The notes beneath the pieces were generated by a model. That model was not told the DNA's origin, did not search any database, and saw only the letters and a list, made by a program, of their open reading frames with translations. Made by a program: the position numbers and the translations under genes. This document shows positions 25,199-33,426 of a stretch of DNA of 64,000 nt, in pieces. The DNA comes from Streptomyces paradoxus. Lineage in GTDB: Bacteria; Actinomycetota; Actinomycetes; Streptomycetales; Streptomycetaceae. The stretch covers positions 62,001 to 126,000 of the forward strand of contig NZ_JACHGV010000013.1 in NCBI RefSeq assembly GCF_014202475.1, written 5' to 3'. How positions within the stretch are numbered: the first letter of the stretch is position 1; every line of letters begins with the position of its first letter.

Positions 25199-25231
25199 GC
25201 GAGTTGACTGGACGCGATCGCGTCAACTCGC
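25199..25231. promoter_or_regulatory. Nested inverted repeats upstream of the conservon
   Basis: 10-bp arms (GCGAGTTGAC and its complement) enclose a second, slightly off-centre 14-bp palindrome, GACGCGATCGCGTC (25211-25224). The element lies 64-96 bp upstream of the cvnA start in a 264-bp gap that holds no gene. It is a candidate operator for the conservon promoter. The remaining gap sequence shows nothing I recognise. Confidence 0.5.
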
Positions 25232-25399
25232 AGCGCCGTTGGGAACCATATCGGGTTTGGACCCCAAAGGATCAATCTCGACCCCCTCCGGGCGTGAGGG
25301 TTCCGTCACGCTCCGAGAGAAGGCAACAGGTCGACAAATGGCTTTGCTGTCAGTGGAATTGGTGCCGCGTCAGGTGGATCTGCGTGAGCGACGCCGAGG

Positions 25400-26344
25400 T
25401 CAGCGGGCGGTCTGGAACGTGCGGCGGTAGGCCTGCGGTGAGACACCGATCGCCGCGTTCAGGTGCTGGCGCAGGGAGGCGCCGGTCGCGAAGCCGACCC
25501 GGCCCGCGATCTGATCGACCGTCAGGTCACTGGACTCCAGCAGATGCCGGGCCCGCGCCACGCGCTGCTGGATCAGCCAGCGGCCGGGACTGAGACCCAC
25601 CTCGTCGTGGAAGCGGCGGGCGAAGGTGCGCTGGCTCATCCGCGCGTGACCGGAGAGGTCGGCCAGGGTGAGCGGTTCACCGAGGCGCTCCAGAGCCCAG
25701 GCGCGGGTGGCGGCGGTGCTCGCGGCGCCCTGCTCGGGGACGGGCTGCTCGATGTACTGGGCCTGGCCGCCGTCCCGGAAGGGCGGGACGACGCAGCGGC
25801 GGGCCACGGTGTTGGCCAGGTGGCTGCCGTGGTCCTTGCGGACGAGGTGCAGGCAGATGTCCACGCCGGAGGCGGCCCCGGCGGAGGTGAGGAACGGGTG
25901 GTCGTCGACGAAGAGCACGTCCGGGTCGAGGTCGACCCGCGGGAACATCCGCCGGAAGTGGTCGGCGACCTGCCAGTGGGTGGTCGCCCGGCGTCCGTCG
26001 AGGAGCCCGGCGGCGGCGAGGACGAAGGCGCCGGTGCAGATGGAGACGATGCGGGTGCCCGGGCGGATGAGCGCGAGCGCGGCCAGGACGTCGCCGGGCA
26101 CCTCGTCGGTGAGCCGGTCGGGCGCGACGGGCGCGATCACCACCGTGTCCGCCGTGGCCAGGGCCTCGGGGCCGTGCTCCACGGTGACGCCGAAGTCCGC
26201 GTTGGTGCGCACCGGACGGCCGTCGACCGAGCAGGTGAGGACCTCGTAACGGCCGTCGGCCGCGCCGAGGATCCGGCTGGGGATGCCCAGCTCGAAGGGG
26301 TACACCCCGTCCAGGGCCAGGACCACCACTCGCTCACGTCGCAT
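25400..26344 (-). CDS. GlxA-family regulator (DJ-1/PfpI domain plus AraC HTH)
   Basis: 314-residue regulator. The N-terminal DJ-1/PfpI-like domain (about 1-190) keeps the nucleophile-elbow cysteine in VSICTGAFVLA. The C-terminal AraC-type double helix-turn-helix (TLADLSGHARMSQRTFARRF, VDQIAGRVGFATGASLRQHL) ends in ISPQAYRR-like sequence (IGVSPQAYRRTF). Such regulators sense metabolites such as amines or aldehydes. It is divergent from the quinone oxidoreductase at 26416 with a perfect palindrome between them. The start has no ribosome site, so the mRNA may be leaderless. Confidence 0.92.
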   Translation of the reverse strand: MRRERVVVLALDGVYPFELGIPSRILGAADGRYEVLTCSVDGRPVRTNADFGVTVEHGPEALATADTVVIAPVAPDRLTDEVPGDVLAALALIRPGTRIVSICTGAFVLAAAGLLDGRRATTHWQVADHFRRMFPRVDLDPDVLFVDDHPFLTSAGAASGVDICLHLVRKDHGSHLANTVARRCVVPPFRDGGQAQYIEQPVPEQGAASTAATRAWALERLGEPLTLADLSGHARMSQRTFARRFHDEVGLSPGRWLIQQRVARARHLLESSDLTVDQIAGRVGFATGASLRQHLNAAIGVSPQAYRRTFQTAR

Positions 26345-26364
26345 GGCACGATCGTATCGAATGT

Positions 26365-26378
26365 TGGCAATCTTGCCA
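26365..26378. promoter_or_regulatory. Palindrome TGGCAA-TC-TTGCCA in divergent promoter
   Basis: Perfect 6-bp arms with a 2-bp centre, 21 bp upstream of the GlxA-type regulator start and 38 bp upstream of the oxidoreductase start. It is a likely operator for the regulator. Confidence 0.55.
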
Positions 26379-26415
26379 TTGGCGCGGGGGCCGCGGACCG
26401 GCACGCTGGTTGACC

Positions 26416-27366
26416 ATGAGCACACAGAACACGATGCGAGCCATCAGCCAGGACGTCCTCGGCGGCCCCGAGGTCCTCAAGGAAGTGGAGACCGAGCGCC
26501 CGGTGCCGAAGCCGAACCAGGTGCTGGTCCGGGTGCGGGCCGCCGGGGTCAACCCGACCGACTGGAAGCACCGGGCGACCGGCGGATTCCTGGGCGAGCC
26601 GCCCTTCGTCCTCGGCTGGGACGTCTCCGGGGTGGTGGAGGCGGTCGGCATCGGCGTGGCGGCCTTCGCGCCCGGCGACGAGGTCTTCGGCATGCTGCCC
26701 TATCCGTACGGGCACGGCTCGCACGCCGAGTACGTCATCGCCCCGGTCCGCGCCCTCGCCCGCAAGCCGGCCGGAGTCGACCACACCCAGGCGGGCGCCC
26801 TCCCGCTGGTCTCGCTCACCGCCTGGCAGGCCCTCACCGAGCACGCGGACCTCCGGCCCGGGCAGCGGGTGCTGATCCACGCCGCGGCGGGCGGGGTCGG
26901 GCACGTGGCGGTGCAGATCGCCAAGGCGCGCGGCGCGTACGTCATCGGCACCGCGAGCGCGGGCAAGCACGAGTTCCTGCGCGAGATCGGCGTGGACGAG
27001 GCGGTGGACTACCGGGAGACGGACTTCGCCGAGGCCGTCAAGGACGCCGACGTCGTCCTGGACACGATCGGCGGCGACAACGCCCTGCGCTCCCTGCGCG
27101 TGCTGCGCCCCGGCGGTGTCCTGGTGTCGATCCTCCCGGGTGGCTCGGACGACCTCTACGAGGAGGCCGAGAGGCTCGGTGTGCGGGCGCTGCGGATGCT
27201 GGTGGACGCCGACCGCAGCGGAATGGAGGCGATCGCGGAACTGGTCGGGGCGGGGAAGCTGCGCGCCACGATCGCCGGCACCTTCCCGCTGGCCGAAGCC
27301 GCCGAGGCACACGCCCTCGGCGACACGGGCCGTACGACGGGGAAGCTGGTGCTGCTGAACGACTGA
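26416..27366 (+). CDS. Quinone oxidoreductase-like NADP-dependent MDR enzyme
   Basis: 316-residue zinc-free medium-chain dehydrogenase/reductase. Signatures are GVNPTDWKHR, LGWDVSGVVEAVG, the Rossmann motif HAAAGGVGHVAVQIAKARGAYVIGT, and a C-terminal GKLRATIAGTFPLAEAAEAH. No zinc-site cysteines are seen. It likely reduces quinones or enones with NADPH. The ATG at 26416 is preferred to an in-frame TTG two codons earlier. It is probably controlled by the adjacent GlxA-type regulator. Confidence 0.92.
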   Translation: MSTQNTMRAISQDVLGGPEVLKEVETERPVPKPNQVLVRVRAAGVNPTDWKHRATGGFLGEPPFVLGWDVSGVVEAVGIGVAAFAPGDEVFGMLPYPYGHGSHAEYVIAPVRALARKPAGVDHTQAGALPLVSLTAWQALTEHADLRPGQRVLIHAAAGGVGHVAVQIAKARGAYVIGTASAGKHEFLREIGVDEAVDYRETDFAEAVKDADVVLDTIGGDNALRSLRVLRPGGVLVSILPGGSDDLYEEAERLGVRALRMLVDADRSGMEAIAELVGAGKLRATIAGTFPLAEAAEAHALGDTGRTTGKLVLLND

Positions 27367-27902
27367 GCGCGCCGACCCGGGCGCGGGGCCCGTCCCTGTG
27401 CCTTGCTTCTTGATGGCGGGCTTCTCGGGGGCGGCCTCAACCTCGCACCAGGGAGCGCGCAGGCCCCGGGGCCTGCGCTTCCGGCCGGTCCGCGGCACGG
27501 GCCACGGCTCCGCGCTCCCTGCGGGTCCACCACGGCGGCGCACCACGACACGCGTAACCGGCCACCGGCCGGCCGGGGCGTGCCGGGCTGCCCGCGGGCG
27601 CGAGTGGCCCGGCCGGCCGACGAGGGGTGAACCCGCCGGCCACGGCTCCGCCGCCGGGCCGGCGGGCGACGCCGGGCACGGCGTAGGCCTGGACGGCTCC
27701 GCCGGGTGACCGCGAGAGCGTCGGGACGGGCCCGGCCGGGCCCGTCCCGACGAGCGCACAGCGGCACCCACCGGTACCACCCGAGCCGCTCCGGGAGTCA
27801 CGCCGCCGTCGGCGGGGGCTCACGCGCTCGTGCCCTGCCCGATCGCCGAGCGGTCGACGCACCGGCCTCGAAGGCCGGGCACCGCCGGATGCCGCGACCG
27901 CG
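27367..27902. other. Gene-free gap between convergent oxidoreductase genes
   Basis: 536 bp without a supported gene. Open frames exist on both strands, but none has a ribosome site, typical codon-position bias or a recognisable domain. The sequence is rich in short GC palindromes and repeated ggctccgc words. The one clear element is the 34-bp palindrome at 27719. Confidence 0.6.
27719..27752. terminator. Perfect 34-bp palindrome, probable bidirectional terminator
   Basis: 17-bp arms with no loop (CGTCGGGACGGGCCCGG and its complement), lying between the convergent stops at 27366 and 27903. Its position, 150 bp from the ADH stop and 350 bp from the other, makes termination plausible rather than certain. 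Confidence 0.55.
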
Positions 27903-29009
27903 TCAGAACGTCAGGACCGGCTTGATCGTCTTGCCCGATCTCATGTCCTGGACCGCCCGGTCGATGTCCCCGAAGGGGTAGGTGCTGATCAGGCGGTGCA
28001 GCGGGAGGCGGCCGTCCCTCACCAGGCGGACCAGGGCCGGGATCATGGTCTGGGTCTCGCTGTCGCCGAGGGTGAGGCCGACGATGCGCTTGCCGCCGAG
28101 GAGGCCGTTGACGTCCAGGGCGACCTCGGTGCCGAATGGCGGGGCGCCGACGACGACCAGGGTGCCGCGCGCGGCCAGCGCGTCGACGCCCTGGCGCAGG
28201 ACGCCGACGTTGCCCGTGGTCTCGACGACCCCGTCCGCGCCCTGGCCGCCGGTGATCTCGGCGAGGGCCGGGGCGAGATCCGCCACGCTCGTGTCGACGG
28301 TGTGGGTCGCCCCCAGTTCCCCGGCCAGCGACAGGCGTTCGGCGACCCGGTCGACGGCGACGATCATGGTGGCCGGGGTGAGGGCCGCCGCCATCACGGC
28401 CGACAGGCCGACCGCCCCGGCGCCCAGGACGACGACCGTGCCCCCGGTCTCCGGCTTCAGGACGTTCCACACGGCACCCACACCGGTCTGCACGCCGCAG
28501 CCCAGCGGGGCGATCGACGCCAGCGGCACGTCCGGGTCGACCTTGACGAGGCTGCGCTCGTCGGCCAGGGCCAGTTCGGCGAAGGAGGACTGGCCGAAGA
28601 AGTGGCCGCCCAGGGCCTCGCCGTCCCGGCTGATGGTGCTCGTGCCGTCGGCGCGGCTGCCGCCGATCAGGTTCAGCGGCAGCCAGGTCGCGCAGTACGC
28701 GGGGTGCCCGCCGCGGCAGTTGCGGCAGTCGCCGCAGGAGGTGAAGGAGAGCAGGACGTGGTCGCCCGGCGCGACGCCGGTGACGGCGGAGCCGACGGCC
28801 TCGACGACGCCGGCCCCCTCGTGGCCCAGGACGCCGGGCAGCGGGAAGGGCAGTCCGCCGCTCGCCACGCCCAGGTCGGTGTGACACAGACCGGCGGCGG
28901 TCATGCGGACCAGCGCCTCGTGCGGGCCGGGTGCGTCGAGGACGACGTCGGAGAGGGTGAAGGGCGCGCCGCCGGACTCGACGACCGCGGCTCGGGTGGT
29001 GGTGGGCAT
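27903..29009 (-). CDS. Zinc-dependent alcohol dehydrogenase (aryl/benzyl-alcohol type)
   Basis: 368-residue class III-like MDR alcohol dehydrogenase. Catalytic zinc ligands lie in AGLCHTDLG, GHEGAG and LGCGVQTG. The structural zinc loop has four cysteines (CGDCRNCRGGHPAYC). NAD is bound by VVLGAGAVGLSAV. It oxidises a primary alcohol to an aldehyde. It starts 22 bp after the aldehyde dehydrogenase, so the pair forms an alcohol-to-acid operon divergent from a MarR repressor. Confidence 0.93.
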   Translation of the reverse strand: MPTTTRAAVVESGGAPFTLSDVVLDAPGPHEALVRMTAAGLCHTDLGVASGGLPFPLPGVLGHEGAGVVEAVGSAVTGVAPGDHVLLSFTSCGDCRNCRGGHPAYCATWLPLNLIGGSRADGTSTISRDGEALGGHFFGQSSFAELALADERSLVKVDPDVPLASIAPLGCGVQTGVGAVWNVLKPETGGTVVVLGAGAVGLSAVMAAALTPATMIVAVDRVAERLSLAGELGATHTVDTSVADLAPALAEITGGQGADGVVETTGNVGVLRQGVDALAARGTLVVVGAPPFGTEVALDVNGLLGGKRIVGLTLGDSETQTMIPALVRLVRDGRLPLHRLISTYPFGDIDRAVQDMRSGKTIKPVLTF

Positions 29010-29031
29010 CGCGATGACTCCTGGACGGTTC

Positions 29032-30486
29032 TCAGTCGAGCGAGACGACGACGGACTTGACCTTGGTGTAACCGGCGAGGGCCTCGGGCCCGTACTCGCG
29101 GCCGTAGCCGGAGTCCTTCACCCCGCCGAAGGGCACCGCCGGGTCGAGCATCGCCCAGTCGTTGACCCAGACGATGCCGGCCTGGAGCCGGCCGGCGACC
29201 CGGTGCGCGCGGGCGAGGTTGCTGGTCTGGACGCCCGAGGCCAGGCCGTAGGGCGTGGAGTTGGCGAGGGCGACGGCCTCGTCCTCGTCGTCGAAGGGCT
29301 GCACGGTGAGGACCGGGCCGAAGATCTCCTCCTGGACCACGCGGGAGTCGTTCGCCAGGTCGGCGATGACGGTGGGCTTGTAGTAGTAGCCGCCGTCGAG
29401 GTCGAGCCGTTCGCCGCCGCAGACGACGCGGGCGCCCTCCATGCGGGCCAGGGCGACGTACTCCTCGACCTTCTTCAGGTGCTTCTCGGCCGCCATCGGG
29501 CCGATGACCGTGGCCGGGTCGCGCGGGTCGCCGATGGGCACGCCGGGCACGGCCTCGGCGAGGATGCCGAGCAGGGTCGGGTACACCGAGCGGGCCACCA
29601 GCAGGCGCGGGCCGCCCATGCAGAACTGGCCGGTGTTGAAGACGAAGCCCTTGATGACCGCGCCGACCGCCTTCTCCAGGTCGGCGTCCTCGAACACGAT
29701 GTGGGCCGCGTTGCCGCCGAGCTCCATGGTGACGGGCTTGAGGGCCTCCCCCGCGACGCTCGCCACGTGCCGGCCGATCACGGTGGAGCCGGTGAAGGCG
29801 ACCTTGTCGACGCCGCGGTGGCGCAGCAGCGCCTCGCCGGCCACCGGGCCGGTGCCGGTCACGACGTTGACCACGCCGTCGGGGACACCCGCCTCCTGGA
29901 ACAGCCGGGCCATGTAGAGGGCGCTGAGCGGCGTCTCGTCGGCGGGCTTGTGGACGACGGTGTTGCCGGCCGCGAGGGCGGGGGCGAGCTTGGAGCCGGC
30001 GAGGATCAGCGGGAAGTTGAACGGGGTGATCGCGGCGACCACGCCGAGGGGCTCGCGCCTGGTGTAGGCGAGGGCGTTCATGGGGGTCTCGCGCAGGGCG
30101 CCGTCCTGGCTCTGGGCGAGGTTCGCGAAGTACTCGTAGTCGTTGGCCGCGTTCGTCACGTCGACCGCGCCGCACAGCGTGATCGGCTTGCCGACGTCGA
30201 GGCTCTCCAGTGCGGCGAGCTCGTCGGCGTTCTCCCTGATCAGCCCGGCGACACGGTGCAGCACCCGGCCGCGCTCGCGGCCGCTCAGACCGGACCAGGC
30301 ACCGTCGTCGAAGGCCTCGCGCGCGGCGCTCACGGCGGCGTCGACGTCGGCGGGACCCGCCTCGGCGACGGTGGTGACGGCCGTGCCCCGGGACGGGTCG
30401 ACCACCTCGGTGCGCGCTCCGTCGGCGGCCTCGCGCCATCGGCCCCCGATGAACAGCTGCCCGGGTGTGCTCTCGAAGGTGGTCAT
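29032..30486 (-). CDS. NAD(P)-dependent aldehyde dehydrogenase
   Basis: 484-residue ALDH superfamily enzyme. General base E255 is in VTMELGGNA and catalytic C289 in FNTGQFCMGG; the NAD-binding ITPFNFPL and FTGST motifs are intact. It converts the aldehyde made by the downstream ADH to an acid. Residues GGPR after the catalytic Cys resemble benzaldehyde/vanillin-type or succinate-semialdehyde-like members; the specific aldehyde is unknown. ATG 30486 is preferred to GTG 30492 because GAGGAG has correct spacing only to ATG. MarR control is implied by the operators at 30523 and 30556. Confidence 0.93.
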   Translation of the reverse strand: MTTFESTPGQLFIGGRWREAADGARTEVVDPSRGTAVTTVAEAGPADVDAAVSAAREAFDDGAWSGLSGRERGRVLHRVAGLIRENADELAALESLDVGKPITLCGAVDVTNAANDYEYFANLAQSQDGALRETPMNALAYTRREPLGVVAAITPFNFPLILAGSKLAPALAAGNTVVHKPADETPLSALYMARLFQEAGVPDGVVNVVTGTGPVAGEALLRHRGVDKVAFTGSTVIGRHVASVAGEALKPVTMELGGNAAHIVFEDADLEKAVGAVIKGFVFNTGQFCMGGPRLLVARSVYPTLLGILAEAVPGVPIGDPRDPATVIGPMAAEKHLKKVEEYVALARMEGARVVCGGERLDLDGGYYYKPTVIADLANDSRVVQEEIFGPVLTVQPFDDEDEAVALANSTPYGLASGVQTSNLARAHRVAGRLQAGIVWVNDWAMLDPAVPFGGVKDSGYGREYGPEALAGYTKVKSVVVSLD

Positions 30487-30522
30487 CGCCACTCCTCAGC
30501 GTCGTCGCCAAGATTTCAACAA

Positions 30523-30535
30523 ACAGGATTCCTGT
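30523..30535. promoter_or_regulatory. MarR operator 1, ACAGG-ATT-CCTGT
   Basis: Perfect 5-bp inverted repeat 36 bp upstream of the aldehyde dehydrogenase start. It is the same CAGGnnnCCTG core as the site 34 bp away. Confidence 0.7.
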
Positions 30536-30555
30536 CTGTGCGCAGTCTCTTTACG

Positions 30556-30570
30556 GACAGGTTTCCTGTC
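30556..30570. promoter_or_regulatory. MarR operator 2, GACAGG-TTT-CCTGTC
   Basis: Perfect 6-bp inverted repeat 19 bp upstream of the marR-type start codon. It pairs with the site at 30523; both are centred 34 bp apart in the divergent promoter. Confidence 0.7.
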
Positions 30571-30589
30571 AATGGTCTAGCCTGCCCTC

Positions 30590-31027
30590 ATGCTCGACAC
30601 ACAGGTGACCAAGGCACCCCCTTCCCTGCTCTACATGGTCAAGCAGGTGGAGCTCGTCGTGCGCTCCCACCTGGATGAGCTGGTCAGACCTTCCGGCATC
30701 ACCGCTCTCCAGTACACCGCGCTGACCGTGCTGGAGCGGCATGACGGACTGTCCGCCGCCCAGCTGGCGCGCGACTCCTTCGTCACCGCCCAGTCCATCG
30801 CCGACCTGGTCCGCTCCCTGGAGGGCCGCGGGCTGGTGCGCCGGGAGCGCAACCCCCGCAACCGCCGGGAGCTGCTGATCCTGCTCACCGACTCCGGCCG
30901 CGAGCTGCTCGCCCGGCACGCCGGACCCGTCCGGGAACTGGAGGAGCGGATGGTACGCGACCTCACGGCGCACCAGACGGAGCAGTTCCGCCAGGCGCTC
31001 ACCAGGGCCTGGCACGCCCTGCAGTAG
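30590..31027 (+). CDS. MarR-family transcriptional regulator
   Basis: 145-residue winged-helix repressor (GITALQYTALTVLERHDGLSAAQLARDSFVTAQSIADLVRSLEGRGLVRRERNPRNRRELLILLTDSGRELL). The wing RRERNPRNRRELLILLT is canonical. It is divergent from the ALDH-ADH operon with twin CAGGnnnCCTG palindromes between. It should repress that operon and itself until bound by an aromatic or aldehyde ligand. Confidence 0.94.
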   Translation: MLDTQVTKAPPSLLYMVKQVELVVRSHLDELVRPSGITALQYTALTVLERHDGLSAAQLARDSFVTAQSIADLVRSLEGRGLVRRERNPRNRRELLILLTDSGRELLARHAGPVRELEERMVRDLTAHQTEQFRQALTRAWHALQ

Positions 31028-31217
31028 CCGGAGCGCGCCCCTGCGGCGCCCCCCGCGTACGCCCCGGCGTGAACCTCGGCCAACTCGGCCGGAATTCAAA
31101 GACATATGTCAATCGAACATGCTCAAATTCACCCGTTGGAGGGTAACTTGCAGGGCGGGGAACGGCGTTGAGCCGTGGCCCCTCCCACGCATGGAGCAGG
31201 CTGGAGGCGATCTCGTC

Positions 31218-31595
31218 GTGCGGCAGGAACCTGCACCGCTCACCCGGCATCTGCGCGTCCGCCAGGAACGTGGGCACACGGTGCTGGAGTTCCGCGGCGA
31301 GATCGACCTCGCCGCGGCCGCGGAGATCGCACCGCACCTGGACCGGGAGACGGAGCGCCCCGCCGCCCGGGTCGTGATCGACCTCAGCGGGATCGACTTC
31401 TTCGACTGCTCCGGGCTGCGGCTGCTGTACCGGGCCCGCAGCCGGGTGCTCGACCGGCGGGGATACGTACTCCTGGTCTGCGCGCACCCGCTCACGCTGC
31501 GCGTCCTGCGGATCACCGGCCTGGCCCGGATCCTGCCGCCGCAGCCCACGCTGGACGCCGCGCTGGAGCAGCCGGAGGCCACCTCCCGCCCGTGA
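31218..31595 (+). CDS. STAS-domain anti-sigma factor antagonist
   Basis: 125-residue single STAS domain (EFRGEIDLAAAAEI, VVIDLSGIDFFDCSGLRLLYRA). The phosphorylatable serine is S65 in DCSG. Such proteins release sigma factors from anti-sigma kinases when dephosphorylated by SpoIIE-type phosphatases. GTG 31218 is chosen because GGAGG lies 10 nt upstream; the longer frame to 31119 has no ribosome site. No anti-sigma gene is adjacent. The 190 bp upstream, back to the MarR stop, hold no gene. Confidence 0.88.
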   Translation: MRQEPAPLTRHLRVRQERGHTVLEFRGEIDLAAAAEIAPHLDRETERPAARVVIDLSGIDFFDCSGLRLLYRARSRVLDRRGYVLLVCAHPLTLRVLRITGLARILPPQPTLDAALEQPEATSRP

Positions 31596-31700
31596 CGGGC
31601 ATGCGCCCCGCGTACTTCCGCCGGGCCCGTTCACTCTTCAACTCGCCGGTCTGGCGCGGGTTGTGGCGGGCATCCGGACAGTAGGAAGGAGGGCCGTCGC

Positions 31701-32363
31701 ATGACGACTCCCGTCAAACGCCTCCCCAGGCGCATGCCCGGCTGGGCGAAAGTGGTGGCCGCGCTCGTGCTGGTGCTCGTGGTGTTCTTCGCCGGGGTCC
31801 GGCTGAGCGTGATCCCGGGTCTGAAGGACCTGTTCGGTACCGACACCCACGACCGGTCCGGCCCCGCGCTGCTGAAGTCCATCCAGGACATCAGCCGTTA
31901 CGACGCCGCCTCCGGCAACTTCCAGGTCGTCGTCGACCTGGAGAAGGACGCCAAGCTGCTGCCCGACGCCATCCGCGGCACCCGCACCCTGTACGTCGGC
32001 GCGGGCACCGTCGACGCCTATGTCGACCTGGGCAAGATCGGCGAGAACGACGTGAAGGTCAACGGCGACCGCACGTCCGCCACGCTCCGGCTGCCCCACG
32101 CGCAGCTGGGCAAGCCCGCACTCGACCCCGACCGCTCCTACGCGGTCTCCAAGCAGCGCGGTCTCTTCGACCGCCTCGGCGACCTCTTCTCGGACAACCC
32201 CAACGGCGAACAGGCCGTGCAGAAGCTCGCGGTGCGGCACATCGGCGACGCGGCGAAGGAGAGCGAGCTGACCGCCCGCGCCGAGTCGAACACCACCGGC
32301 ATGCTCGAAGGCCTGCTGCGCTCCCTGGGCTTCAAGGAGGTGCGCGTCTCCTACGGGACCTGA
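31701..32363 (+). CDS. DUF4230 membrane-anchored protein
   Basis: 220-residue protein with one N-terminal membrane helix (about 15-34) and an exported alpha/beta region matching DUF4230 (GNFQVVVDLEKDAKLLPDAIRGTRTLYVGAGTVDAYVDLGKI). The family's function is unknown. AAGGAGG lies about 12 nt before the ATG. It is monocistronic with a hairpin about 100 nt downstream. Confidence 0.85.
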   Translation: MTTPVKRLPRRMPGWAKVVAALVLVLVVFFAGVRLSVIPGLKDLFGTDTHDRSGPALLKSIQDISRYDAASGNFQVVVDLEKDAKLLPDAIRGTRTLYVGAGTVDAYVDLGKIGENDVKVNGDRTSATLRLPHAQLGKPALDPDRSYAVSKQRGLFDRLGDLFSDNPNGEQAVQKLAVRHIGDAAKESELTARAESNTTGMLEGLLRSLGFKEVRVSYGT

Positions 32364-32461
32364 CCGGCTTCCGTACGCGGCGGAACCCCGCCAGGAGTGC
32401 TCCGGCCGAACGCGGGAAACGGAGGGTGGGGGCGATCCCCGGCGCTGCGATCCCCGGCGCT

Positions 32462-32489
32462 CGGCCCCCGGCGAAGCCGCCGGGGGCCG
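32462..32489. terminator. 12-bp GC hairpin with AAGC loop
   Basis: CGGCCCCCGGCG pairs perfectly with its complement across a 4-nt loop, in the 215-bp gap between the DUF4230 and VanZ genes. It is a probable terminator for the former. Nothing else is recognised in that gap. Confidence 0.7.
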
Positions 32490-32578
32490 TGGCCGGGAAC
32501 GGACCCCCCCACGGCATCGTCGGCCCGCCCGGGGGTAACCGCCTTGTCACGCAGGGAAGTTGAAGACTGGAGGACCGA

Positions 32579-33124
32579 ATGGTCAGTGCAGCCTCACGTC
32601 CCCGGACCACCGGGTCCGGGAGCGAGCGACGCCCGCTCCCGCTGCCCGTCCGGCTGCTGGCGATGCTGTGCGCGTTCACGTTCATGGTCGCCTTCGCCGT
32701 GGTGCTGGCCCGGCTGACCCTGCAGCCCTCGCCCGCCTCGGAGGCGCTGACCCACAGCAATCTGACGCCGGGCAGCTCCCTGAAGGCCTACCTCGACCAG
32801 CCCGAACTGCGCGACGCCGTCAAGCAGATCGGCGGCAACATCCTGCTGGGCATCCCCTTCGGCGTCCTCGTGCCCGTGGTCGCCCCCCGCACCCGCGGCA
32901 TCCTGCGCGTGCTGCTCCTGACCGCGACCGTGATGCTCCTGGTGGAGTTCGCCCAGGGCGCGCTGGTCACCGGCCGCGCCTTCGACATCGACGACGTGAT
33001 CCTCAACACGACGGGCGCGCTCATCGGTTACCTGCTCGTGGGGCGCCGCCTCAGCAGGGCCGTCCACGCACGCAGGCCCCGCCGGGGCCGGGCGGGAGAG
33101 AAGCCGCCGGCCGGCAAGGCGTAG
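32579..33124 (+). CDS. VanZ-family membrane protein
   Basis: 181-residue polytopic protein with about four helices. It has the VanZ pattern NILLGIPFGVLVPV...LLLTATVMLLVEFAQ...GRAFDIDDVILNTTGALIGYLLG-like. VanZ-like proteins are associated with low-level teicoplanin resistance or carbohydrate-envelope functions; the role here is unknown. The C-terminus is basic and Arg-rich. There is no linked van cluster, so resistance is not claimed. Confidence 0.88.
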   Translation: MVSAASRPRTTGSGSERRPLPLPVRLLAMLCAFTFMVAFAVVLARLTLQPSPASEALTHSNLTPGSSLKAYLDQPELRDAVKQIGGNILLGIPFGVLVPVVAPRTRGILRVLLLTATVMLLVEFAQGALVTGRAFDIDDVILNTTGALIGYLLVGRRLSRAVHARRPRRGRAGEKPPAGKA

Positions 33125-33152
33125 GGAGCACCGGGCCTGGAGCGTTCACGCG

Positions 33153-33389
33153 TTAGTGCACGGTCCAGGTGAACTTGTCTCCCCCCACCCACCGGATCGC
33201 GTCCGGGTCGTCCATGTCGTGCACGGTGATGCCGAACGCGGCCGCGGCCGCCAGCACGTCGGTGACGGCCCGGGCCTCCCCGACCACCTGGCCGTCGATC
33301 TGCACGATCCGGAACGGCGGTGTGCCCGGTTGTACCCCGAGCACCAAGATCCGCGGGTGGGATATGTACGGGCTCGCGCTTTCGGTCAT
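33153..33389 (-). CDS. Small conserved hypothetical protein
   Basis: 78-residue soluble protein (SHPRILVLGVQPGTPPFRIVQIDGQVVGEARAVTDVLAAAAAFGITVHDMDDPDAIRWVGGDKFTWTVH) of a type I recall from many Streptomyces genomes as hypothetical. It has no motif or membrane segment. It starts at ATG 33389, lies downstream of the SDR start region by strand order (SDR stop at 33427, 37 bp away), and may be the last gene of that unit. Confidence 0.7.
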   Translation of the reverse strand: MTESASPYISHPRILVLGVQPGTPPFRIVQIDGQVVGEARAVTDVLAAAAAFGITVHDMDDPDAIRWVGGDKFTWTVH

Positions 33390-33426
33390 GCATCGAGCGT
33401 AGAACGCAAAAGGCGGCCGCGCGGGT

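Noticed and set aside
27398..27709. Possible small genes in the gap after the quinone oxidoreductase
   Set aside because: No ribosome site, no codon-position bias and Pro/Arg/Gly-rich chance translations.
32579..33124. Glycopeptide resistance from the VanZ-like protein, and aminoglycoside resistance from the APH-like kinase at 40397
   Set aside because: Both families are broad and common in Streptomyces; there is no vanHAX or other resistance context.
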